Below are positions 1-6,266 of a stretch of DNA of 6,742 nt, in pieces (position 1 is the stretch's first letter; the number at the start of each line of letters is the position of its first letter). The notes under the pieces were generated by a model. The model was not told the origin of the DNA, did no database searches, and worked only from the letters and a program-made list of their open reading frames with translations. This DNA comes from an uncultured Bacteroidota bacterium. GTDB lineage: Bacteria > Bacteroidota > Bacteroidia > Chitinophagales > Chitinophagaceae. The stretch spans positions 1 through 6,742 of the forward strand of contig CAIRNW010000345.1 in the NCBI GenBank assembly GCA_903879995.1, given 5' to 3'. The position numbers and the translations under genes were made by a program.

Positions 1-722
1 AAAACATTGGTTGAGGAAAAGTCGGCTTTGGCATAACTACAATTTCGGTTGCATTGTCCGCAATAAAAACAAACCCCTCTTCCTGCATCGTTTTTAATGG
101 CCTTTGTAAGTATCGAAAGTCTGGAAGGAATTACTTTGACTCCACTTTGTATGGCGCCTTTTCGTATCATCAATTCATGCAAACGAGGCTTGGGTGGGGG
201 TAAAAAATACCCATCTGGATCATTTTCCAAACCCTCGTTTGTTCCAAAAACACCTATTAGTTGATCAATTTTATCATAATAAGGTTTGATATCCTCATAA
301 CCAATTGGCCAATCATCTCCTAATCCATCAATGCTTCTTCTTTTGAAATCTTTCGGCCCAAAACGAAGCGAAATTCGGCCCCAATGGTTGGTTCGTCCAC
401 CCAGCATTCTGGCACGCCACCACATAAAATCAGTTCCCTCTTCCTTGCTAAAAGGCTCCCCATCAACTGACCAGCCTGCATAGCAGGCATCAAAATCTCC
501 AAATGGTCTGTAATCTGTACTAGCGCCTCGTCTGGGCGAATCCCATGGATTTTTCAGTTGTGTTATATTTTTTTGAGGATCATAATGGTGACCTGCCTCT
601 AATAAGCACACTTTAAGACCTGCTTTTGCTAACACATAGGCAGACATTCCTCCGCCAGCTCCAGATCCAACGATGACGGCATCATAAATAGTTGGACTTT
701 TTTTAATTTGTAAATCAGCCAT
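1..722 (-). CDS. GMC-family FAD-dependent oxidoreductase, N-terminal part (cut by left edge)
   Basis: The minus strand is open from ATG at 722-720 to the window edge, giving 240 residues of a protein that in this family usually has about 550. The ATG is the only possible start because an in-frame TAG lies two codons upstream. Residues 14-44 form the FAD-binding Rossmann unit: GSGAGG at 19-24 and the ribose-binding glutamate in LLEAG (E42). The GMC signature GGRTNHWG is at 108-115. Residues 218-228 contain four cysteines spaced C-x2-C-x2-C-x3-C, which resembles an iron-sulfur ligand set. The family oxidises sugars, alcohols or related hydroxyl compounds with FAD; the substrate cannot be told from this part. 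No export signal is visible at the N-terminus. In related bacteria such flavoproteins often pair with a small gluconate 2-dehydrogenase subunit 3-like protein, but no partner lies in this window. The gene is divergent from the pullulanase, with a very short shared promoter region. Confidence 0.93.
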   Translation of the reverse strand, partial: MADLQIKKSPTIYDAVIVGSGAGGGMSAYVLAKAGLKVCLLEAGHHYDPQKNITQLKNPWDSPRRGASTDYRPFGDFDACYAGWSVDGEPFSKEEGTDFMWWRARMLGGRTNHWGRISLRFGPKDFKRRSIDGLGDDWPIGYEDIKPYYDKIDQLIGVFGTNEGLENDPDGYFLPPPKPRLHELMIRKGAIQSGVKVIPSRLSILTKAIKNDAGRGVCFYCGQCNRNCSYAKADFSSTNV

Positions 723-732
723 GTACTAAAAA

Positions 733-766
733 TTGATGTCCTCAAGATAGTTCAAATGTATCTTTG
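733..766 (+). promoter_or_regulatory. Candidate Bacteroidetes-type promoter for the pullulanase
   Basis: TATCTTTG at 759-766 matches the -7 consensus TAnnTTTG exactly. TTG at 733-735 is a possible -33 box, 23 bp upstream. If the last G of the box sits near -4, transcription starts at about 770, the A of the likely ATG, so the message would have little or no leader. The box shares the two bases at 759-760 with the -7 box of the divergent promoter. This also argues that the TTG at 764-766 is promoter sequence rather than a start codon. Confidence 0.42.
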
Positions 767-786
767 AGTATGCCAAATTTTATCAA
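753..786 (-). promoter_or_regulatory. Candidate Bacteroidetes-type promoter for the GMC oxidoreductase
   Basis: Read on the minus strand, TACATTTG at 760-753 matches the Bacteroidetes -7 consensus TAnnTTTG at every fixed base. A TTG at 786-784 lies 23 bp upstream, at the long end of the usual -33 spacing. Transcription would start near 749 and give a leader of about 27 nt before the ATG at 722. The -33 box would lie inside the first codons of the pullulanase gene. Such short motifs are easily found by chance, so the position matters more than the match. Confidence 0.4.
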
Positions 787-2767
787 GTTTTTTCTTTTGT
801 ACAGTTGCTTTTTGCCACTTACCGGAATTACGCAAAAAACAGACCAATTCCCTGTTTATAGTGGAAACGACTTGGGTTTGAAATGGAATAATGAGGTGCC
901 GGTATTAAAAGTATGGGCACCCATGGCAGATAGCGTTTTGGTTCAATTGTTCAATCAAAATTTAGAGGTACCCCTTGCTGTTTTATCCTTACAAAAAGGG
1001 GTAGCCGGTAGTTGGTTTGTTGAGCTAAATCCAGCTATGGGAGCTCGTTTTTATACCTATCAAATAAAAAATCGAGTTGGTTCTATTTCGACCTGGAGCA
1101 AGCCTGTAACGGATCCCTATGCAATAGGGGTGTCAGCGAACGGAACACATGCTGCCATTGTAAATCTTAATGCAGAAAAACCGAGTGGTTGGGATCAGGA
1201 TCGCACATTACCGCCCTTACAAAATACAGGTGTAATTATCTACGAACTTCAAGTGCGCGATGCCACTGCGCATCCCAGCGCTGGGGTGGTTAATCAAAGA
1301 AAATATATTGGACTTACTGAAAAGGGTACGGTTAATTCATTTGGACAGTCAACAGGACTGGATCACCTAAAGGAATTAGGCGTAACGCATGTACACCTGT
1401 TGCCAGTGTTTGACTTCAAGTCCAGTAACGAAACTGATTATATTCCCCCCTATAATTGGGGGTATGATCCTTTCCATTACAACACACCTGAAGGTTCATT
1501 TGCAAGTAACAACCAAGATCCAGGCGCTCGAATACGTGAGTTTAGGACTTTAATACAGACTTTTCATCAAAATGGCATTCGAGTTGTGATGGATGTGGTT
1601 TATAATCACACGGCACAAACTCAAAGCTCATCATTTGAGCAAATTGTACCCGGGTACTATTACCGTAAAAAAAGTAACGGCGAATTTTCCAATGCATCAG
1701 CCTGTGGGAACGAAACTGCCAGTGAGCAACCCATGTTTAGGCAATTTATGTTACAATCTTTGCTTCACTGGGTTCAGGAATACCATATTGATGGTTTTCG
1801 ATTTGATTTAATGGGGATACATGATATTGCTACGATGAATTATTTGGCGGATACCCTATTAAAAGTAAACCCTGGTATCTTGTTATATGGAGAGGGCTGG
1901 ACCGCCGGAAGTTCACCGTTGCCAGACAGTGTGCGTGCATTGAAGAGCAATGTTGCTATGCTTTCCAGTATTGCTGTATTTGGGGACGAATTTAGGGATG
2001 GTTTAAAAGGTAGTGTATTTGATCTTGCCAATAAAGGTTGGATAGGGGGCAACCTAAGTCAATTTCAGTCCGTTTTATTTGGTCTTATTGGAGGAGTATG
2101 GCATCAAGATATAAACTATCAAAAGGTCAATTATAGTAAAAATCCGATTGCTACTGATCCAAGCCAAATGATTGCTTACGCTGATTGTCATGACAATCAT
2201 ACACTGTGGGACCGAATATCTTTGACCCACAGTGATCTTCCAGAGCGGATACGCATCGATATGCACAAACAAGCAATCACTGCAGTTTTATTGTCGCAAA
2301 GTCCCTCATTTTTTCAGGCCGGCACTGAATTTTTACGATCAAAAAAAGGAGTTGAAAATTCTTTTGAATCACCGGATAGTATAAATGCAATTAATTGGGA
2401 TAATAAGTATCTCTATAACGATGTTTTTACATATATAAAAAAATTGGTTGCCTTAAAAAGAAATCATCCTGCCTTTCAATGTAAGAATTGGAATGAACAG
2501 ATTAGATTTTTTGTTGATAGTACGCAAGGATTACTAGGTTATTTTATAGACGCAAGTGAATCCAATAATGCTATACAGCAATTTCAAATTTGGTTCAATC
2601 CTTCAGATCGTTCTTTGCAAATTTCACCCCGCTACTTCAGTGAAAAAAAGGGTTGGAGATTAATGATGAATAAGTATCGCTTCTTGAAACGAATGAGGCC
2701 GGTCAATACCAGGAGTACTTTAATGTTGCCGCCCCATCAATCATTGATACTTGTAAATAAAAGGTAA
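770..2767 (+). CDS. pulA: Secreted type I pullulanase (CBM48 + GH13 glycoside hydrolase)
   Basis: A 665-residue protein from ATG 770. An in-frame TTG at 764 would add two residues but overlaps a -7 promoter box, so the ATG is preferred; an in-frame TGA at 734 closes the frame upstream. Residues 1 to about 21 form a hydrophobic export signal (K6, then a hydrophobic stretch). A cysteine at 13 is a poor lipobox because hydrophobic residues follow it. Residues about 30-135 look like the CBM48 beta-sandwich (VLKVWAPMAD). The GH13 barrel follows, with YELQVRD at 158-164, the pullulanase signature YNWGYDP at 228-234, region I DVVYNH at 275-280, region II GFRFDL with the nucleophile D346, region III YGEGW with the acid/base E375, and region IV CHDNHT with H474 and the stabiliser D475. 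All catalytic residues are present. It should hydrolyse alpha-1,6 branch points in pullulan, glycogen or starch outside the cytoplasm. No SusC/SusD-type genes lie beside it. Length is normal for the family. Confidence 0.93.
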   Translation: MPNFIKFFLLYSCFLPLTGITQKTDQFPVYSGNDLGLKWNNEVPVLKVWAPMADSVLVQLFNQNLEVPLAVLSLQKGVAGSWFVELNPAMGARFYTYQIKNRVGSISTWSKPVTDPYAIGVSANGTHAAIVNLNAEKPSGWDQDRTLPPLQNTGVIIYELQVRDATAHPSAGVVNQRKYIGLTEKGTVNSFGQSTGLDHLKELGVTHVHLLPVFDFKSSNETDYIPPYNWGYDPFHYNTPEGSFASNNQDPGARIREFRTLIQTFHQNGIRVVMDVVYNHTAQTQSSSFEQIVPGYYYRKKSNGEFSNASACGNETASEQPMFRQFMLQSLLHWVQEYHIDGFRFDLMGIHDIATMNYLADTLLKVNPGILLYGEGWTAGSSPLPDSVRALKSNVAMLSSIAVFGDEFRDGLKGSVFDLANKGWIGGNLSQFQSVLFGLIGGVWHQDINYQKVNYSKNPIATDPSQMIAYADCHDNHTLWDRISLTHSDLPERIRIDMHKQAITAVLLSQSPSFFQAGTEFLRSKKGVENSFESPDSINAINWDNKYLYNDVFTYIKKLVALKRNHPAFQCKNWNEQIRFFVDSTQGLLGYFIDASESNNAIQQFQIWFNPSDRSLQISPRYFSEKKGWRLMMNKYRFLKRMRPVNTRSTLMLPPHQSLILVNKR

Positions 2768-3004
2768 TTACTGCGCCTCTTTTACCAAGAGTTTTTTTCT
2801 GCCAATCCCCAAACCATTCAGTGTTTGAATAGCGGTTTTAGCATGAAGTGAATTTTCCATCTCTACAAATCCAAAACCTTTTGTGCGCTTTGTAGCACGA
2901 TCTCTTGCAATATTTACTGTTTTGACGGGGCCGTATTTCTCAAAAAACTCTTCCAGTTCTGCTTCGTCCATGTCTGCGGGTAGGCCGGCAACAAATAATT
3001 TCAT
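2768..3004 (-). CDS. Single-RRM RNA-binding protein
   Basis: A 78-residue protein consisting of one RNA recognition motif and almost nothing else. RNP2 is LFVAGL at residues 3-8 and RNP1 is KGFGFVEM at 42-49; the RNA-stacking aromatics F4, F44 and F46 are present. The start at ATG 3004 is chosen because the fold begins immediately with MKLFVAGLP. An upstream in-frame ATG at 3043 would add 13 residues with no match to the domain. Small single-RRM proteins are common in Bacteroidetes, where members such as RbpB act as post-transcriptional regulators in a phylum that generally lacks Hfq. A similar role in binding single-stranded RNA in the cytoplasm is inferred; targets are unknown. The gene converges on the pullulanase with no spacer: both stop codons lie in the hexamer TAATTA at 2765-2770. 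It is divergent from the GGT-like gene. Confidence 0.93.
   Translation of the reverse strand: MKLFVAGLPADMDEAELEEFFEKYGPVKTVNIARDRATKRTKGFGFVEMENSLHAKTAIQTLNGLGIGRKKLLVKEAQ
2777..2798 (+). terminator. Weak candidate intrinsic terminator after the pullulanase
   Basis: Ten bases past the pullulanase stop, CTCTT (2777-2781) can pair with AAGAG (2787-2791) around a 5-nt loop, followed by seven T residues (2792-2798). The stem is only 5 bp. The whole element lies inside the 3' end of the opposite-strand RNA-binding gene, where the T run is partly explained by two lysine codons, so it may be incidental. Confidence 0.25.
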
Positions 3005-3024
3005 AATGCGCGTTATAGGAGTGG

Positions 3025-3032
3025 TAAAATTA
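3025..3032 (-). promoter_or_regulatory. Weak -7 candidate for the RNA-binding protein gene
   Basis: On the minus strand, TAATTTTA at 3032-3025 matches TAnnTTTG except at the last base. Transcription from about 3021 would leave a leader of about 17 nt. No TTG lies at the expected -33 distance, so support is poor. A perfect 10-bp palindrome, TATTGCAATA at 3036-3045, lies just upstream and could be an operator or chance. Confidence 0.2.
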
Positions 3033-3062
3033 GGATATTGCAATACCAGTTGTAGTCATCAA

Positions 3063-3093
3063 TTTGTAAAGATTTGGTTCACTGCTTTATTTG
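3063..3093 (+). promoter_or_regulatory. Candidate Bacteroidetes-type promoter for the GGT-like gene
   Basis: TTTG at 3063-3066 is followed after 19 bp by TTTATTTG at 3086-3093, which matches the -7 consensus TAnnTTTG with one mismatch at the second base. Transcription would begin near 3097, giving a leader of about 33 nt before the chosen ATG at 3130. The TTG at 3091-3093 therefore looks like promoter sequence and not a start codon. Confidence 0.42.
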
Positions 3094-3129
3094 ACAATGA
3101 TTTTGATCAATCCACTTAAACACATCAAT

Positions 3130-5046
3130 ATGAGACGTTGTTTGACCTGTTTTCTTTTTGGTTTTATTATTTTTTTTAAAATAACCTTTGCTCAAAGTGT
3201 CCCAACGCAGAAGCCGCCATTACACGGTAGGCATTGGATGGCAATCACTGGAAAACCATTGGCTGCAACGGCCGGTTCAATATTATTTCAAAAAGGTGGT
3301 AACGCAGTGGATGCAGCTTGCGCCATGCTTGCAGCTACTTGTACGATGTGGGATGTATTAAGTTGGGGTGGAGAAACGCAGGCCTTGCTTTATCATCCTA
3401 AACTAAAAAAAGTTATTGCTATTAATGCAATGGGAGTTGCACCCTCCGGCGCAACAGTTTCTTTTTTCAAAGAAAAAGGATACGCTTTCCCTCCAGAATA
3501 TGGTCCCTTAGCAGCCACGACACCGGGCACCCCCGGAGGTATTTGCTATCTCCTGGCAAATTATGGCACAAAGAGTTTAAAAGAAGTATTGGCACCTGCT
3601 ATGGAACTGGCTGCGGGTTACCCCATCGAGGCGCAAACTGCAAATAGTATTGAAAGAGCAAAAGAGCGTATAAAACAATGGAAGTATAGCACACAAGTTT
3701 TATTGCCTCATTTAGGTGAAAAACGTGAAGCGCCCTACGCTGGGGAAATCTTCAAACAAGAGGATCTATTGAAAACACTCACTAAAATGGTGGAGGCGGA
3801 AACAACCGCATTGCGTGCAGGTAAAAGTAGAAAAGACGCAATTATGGCGGCTTATGATCGTTTTTATAGAGGAGATATTGCAGCGGATTTTGTAAAAGGA
3901 GTACAAGAACAAGGGGGGCTAATAACCTTGCAAGATTTGGCTAACTGGAAACCGATAGAGGAGGAGCCCTTTACAATTAATTATAAAGGAATTGATGTTT
4001 ACAAATTATCGCAATGGACACAGGGCCCCTCGCTTTTACAAGCATTGCAAATGCTGGAAGAGATTGATTTAAAAAAACTTGGCTATAATAGCCCTCAATA
4101 TATTCATACGCTTTATCAGGTTTTGAACATGACTTTTGCAGACCGGGACTTCTATTATGGTGATCCAAACAAGCAACCTGTAGAACCTATGACTGGTTTA
4201 CTTAGTAAAGCGTATGCAAAAGAAAGACTTGCCCAAATTGATACTTCTAAAAATATTGCAACGATAGGCCCAGGAGATCCCTATCCTCACCAAGGAGAAA
4301 TCAATCCTTATACGCATTTTATTGAGCAATTGAGAATTGTGCAAGACTCCGGTAGTTTTAGGCAGGTTACACCCACTCATGATCAGCGCATGGCCAACGC
4401 TGGCACATTATATGAACAAATTGAGCAAGATTATCAGGAAAGACTATGGAGGGGCACCACCACCGTAGAGGCTGCTGATGAAGAGGGTTGGTTTATATCA
4501 ATAACTCCAAGCGGAGGTTGGATTCCCGCAGTGATTGCTGGAAATACAGGCGTAGGTCTTAGTCAGCGAATGCAAAGTTTTGTATTGGATAGTGCATTAA
4601 ATCCTTTTAACGTTGTTGAGCCTGGCAAAAGGCCAAGGGTTACGCTGACCCCCTCCTTGGCACTCAAAGATGGAGAACCCTATATGGCATTTGGAGTGCA
4701 GGGAGGAGACACACAAGATCAAAATTTAGTTCAGTTTTTTCTCAATGTAGTAGAGTTTGGAATGACTGTACAACAAGCGGCAGAGGCTTCAAATTTTAAC
4801 ACCAATCAACTTTGGTTATCCTTGGGTGGTTCTACCATACAAGATAGAAAGCCAAGACCAGGACAGCTTCTTCTTAACAGTCGTACTCCTTCCGCCACAA
4901 TTGAGGCGCTTAAAAAAAAGGGATATCAAATAAAAACAGAGGAAAGGACCAGCGGTCCAATCAATGCAATCCTTCTTGATAAACGTTTTCGAACTTTATG
5001 GGGAGGTAGTAGTAATCATGGAGAAGACTATGGAATTGCCTGGTAA
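3130..5046 (+). CDS. Exported gamma-glutamyltransferase-family Ntn hydrolase with divergent substrate pocket
   Basis: A 638-residue protein from ATG 3130, chosen because it places a standard signal peptide at the N-terminus (RR at 2-3, a hydrophobic core, cleavage expected after TFA at 21). In-frame ATG 3097 and TTG 3091 would put a non-hydrophobic extension before it. The large-subunit hallmark GGNAVDAA is at 56-63 and a TPGTPGG segment follows. The expected autocleavage site and nucleophile is the first threonine of GTTT, T443, and the oxyanion-region GG is at 525-526. Classical GGTs cleave gamma-glutamyl amides such as glutathione in the periplasm. Compared from memory with E. coli GGT, the glutamate-binding residues appear replaced: Arg114 by M101, Asn411 by S461, Gln430 by R480, Asp433 by S483, and the SS of PLSSM by V504-T505. 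The fold assignment is firm, but true gamma-glutamyl activity is doubtful and the substrate unknown. At 638 residues it is longer than the E. coli enzyme (about 580), with extra sequence ahead of the nucleophile. The next gene begins 33 bp downstream. Confidence 0.88.
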   Translation: MRRCLTCFLFGFIIFFKITFAQSVPTQKPPLHGRHWMAITGKPLAATAGSILFQKGGNAVDAACAMLAATCTMWDVLSWGGETQALLYHPKLKKVIAINAMGVAPSGATVSFFKEKGYAFPPEYGPLAATTPGTPGGICYLLANYGTKSLKEVLAPAMELAAGYPIEAQTANSIERAKERIKQWKYSTQVLLPHLGEKREAPYAGEIFKQEDLLKTLTKMVEAETTALRAGKSRKDAIMAAYDRFYRGDIAADFVKGVQEQGGLITLQDLANWKPIEEEPFTINYKGIDVYKLSQWTQGPSLLQALQMLEEIDLKKLGYNSPQYIHTLYQVLNMTFADRDFYYGDPNKQPVEPMTGLLSKAYAKERLAQIDTSKNIATIGPGDPYPHQGEINPYTHFIEQLRIVQDSGSFRQVTPTHDQRMANAGTLYEQIEQDYQERLWRGTTTVEAADEEGWFISITPSGGWIPAVIAGNTGVGLSQRMQSFVLDSALNPFNVVEPGKRPRVTLTPSLALKDGEPYMAFGVQGGDTQDQNLVQFFLNVVEFGMTVQQAAEASNFNTNQLWLSLGGSTIQDRKPRPGQLLLNSRTPSATIEALKKKGYQIKTEERTSGPINAILLDKRFRTLWGGSSNHGEDYGIAW

Positions 5047-5063
5047 AAACAATAGTATATTTG
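5036..5063 (+). promoter_or_regulatory. Candidate promoter for the thiolase-hutI unit
   Basis: TATATTTG at 5056-5063 matches the Bacteroidetes -7 consensus at all fixed bases. TTG at 5036-5038, in the last codons of the upstream gene, is 17 bp away, at the short end of the accepted spacing. Transcription would start near 5067 and leave a leader of about 13 nt. No terminator separates this from the upstream gene, so read-through is also possible. Confidence 0.42.
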
Positions 5064-5079
5064 ACTCTAAATCCTTGCC

Positions 5080-6261
5080 ATGAAAGAAGTTGTAATTGTA
5101 GCGGCGGTGAGAACGCCAATGGGTAGTTTTGGAGGTGGTTTAAAAAGTCTGTCCGCTCCCCAACTTGGATCGGTTGCCATCAAGGGATTACTCGCTAAAA
5201 CAAAATTGGATGCCTCTCATATCACAGATGTATTTATGGGATGTGTCTTGCAAGCAAACCTCGGACAAGCACCTGCCCGGCAAGCTGCAAAATTTGCAGG
5301 ACTTGCAGATGAAGTTAACTGCACAACTATTAATAAAGTTTGCGCGAGTGGTATGAAAGCTATTTCAATGGGGGTGCAGCACATTTTATTAGGCGATGCG
5401 GAAGTAGTCGTAGCAGGTGGGATGGAGAGTATGAGTAATATCCCTTTTTATGTAGATGCAATGCGCTGGGGTAATAAATATGGAAACTCCACCCTTATTG
5501 ACGGACTTGCAAAGGATGGACTTACCGATGTGTACGACGGAAAAGCAATGGGAGTTGCTGCCGAACATTGTGCAAGCGAATGTGGCATCACTAGAAATAT
5601 GCAAGATGATTTTGCAATAGAAAGTTATAAACGTTCACAACAGGCGTGGAGCCGTGGTGCTTTTGATGAAGAGGTAATTCCAGTAGAAATACCGCAACGA
5701 AAAGGTGATTCAATAATCATTTCAAAAGATGAAGAACCTTTTGCTGTAAAATTCGATAAAATACCTAGTTTATCTCCCGCCTTTATAAAGGAGGGTACAA
5801 TCACCGCAGCTAATGCATCTACAATGAATGACGGGGCAGCCGCAGTATTGTTGATGACAAAGGAAAAGGCTGTATCGCTTGGATTAAAACCACTTGCCTA
5901 TATTCGAGGCTATGCTGATGCTGAGCAAGCACCACTTTGGTTTACTACCAGTCCCTCTGTAGCATTACCACTGGCAATTCAACGAGCAGGAATTCAAAAG
6001 GATGATATTGGCTTTTGGGAATTAAATGAAGCTTTTTCGGTGGTTGGAATTGAGAATGCAAAAAGACTTGGAATCGATCCCTCGATTTTAAACGTTAATG
6101 GCGGGGCTGTTTCACTTGGACACCCTTTGGGCTGCTCTGGGGCACGTATTATCGTTACTTTAGTTCATATTTTAAAGCAGAAAAATGCACGGTATGGTGC
6201 GGCAGGGATTTGTAATGGGGGAGGAGGAGCGAGTGCAATGGTGCTTGAGCAGTGCATCTAG
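5080..6261 (+). CDS. Acetyl-CoA C-acetyltransferase (biosynthetic-type thiolase)
   Basis: A 393-residue protein, the usual length for a thiolase, with every catalytic element present. The acyl-accepting cysteine is C88 in NKVCASGMKA, followed by GGMESMSN; NEAF is at 316-319; the histidine is H348 in GGAVSLGHPLG; and the second cysteine is C378 in GICNGGGGASAM. The middle region (DGLTDVYDGKAMG, GTITAANASTMNDGAA) resembles short-chain acetoacetyl-CoA thiolases of the AtoB/PhaA/ACAT1 type more than long-chain FadA. It should interconvert two acetyl-CoA with acetoacetyl-CoA and CoA in the cytoplasm. The direction in the cell, whether degradation of fatty or branched-chain amino acids or biosynthesis, cannot be read from the sequence, and no fadB-like partner is adjacent. 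The ATG at 5080 gives the standard N-terminus (MKEVVIVAAVRTP); there is no Shine-Dalgarno. hutI begins 5 bp after its TAG stop. Confidence 0.95.
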   Translation: MKEVVIVAAVRTPMGSFGGGLKSLSAPQLGSVAIKGLLAKTKLDASHITDVFMGCVLQANLGQAPARQAAKFAGLADEVNCTTINKVCASGMKAISMGVQHILLGDAEVVVAGGMESMSNIPFYVDAMRWGNKYGNSTLIDGLAKDGLTDVYDGKAMGVAAEHCASECGITRNMQDDFAIESYKRSQQAWSRGAFDEEVIPVEIPQRKGDSIIISKDEEPFAVKFDKIPSLSPAFIKEGTITAANASTMNDGAAAVLLMTKEKAVSLGLKPLAYIRGYADAEQAPLWFTTSPSVALPLAIQRAGIQKDDIGFWELNEAFSVVGIENAKRLGIDPSILNVNGGAVSLGHPLGCSGARIIVTLVHILKQKNARYGAAGICNGGGGASAMVLEQCI

Positions 6262-6266
6262 TAATT

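Noticed and set aside
320..502. A 60-codon minus-strand open frame inside the GMC gene
   Set aside because: It overlaps the clearly recognised GMC oxidoreductase in another frame on the same strand and has no recognisable domain.
782..808. Possible lipoprotein signal in the pullulanase (cysteine 13 after LYS)
   Set aside because: The hydrophobic stretch before the cysteine is too short and hydrophobic residues follow it, unlike a mature lipoprotein N-terminus; an ordinary signal peptide fits better.
1274..1285. 12-bp palindrome CCCAGCGCTGGG
   Set aside because: It is inside the pullulanase coding sequence, has no T run or nearby start, and a palindrome of this length is expected about by chance in a window of this size.
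2883..3119. A plus-strand open frame of 78 codons across the RNA-binding gene and the following spacer
   Set aside because: It is largely antisense to the RRM gene, has no recognisable features, and overlaps the promoter candidate of the next gene.
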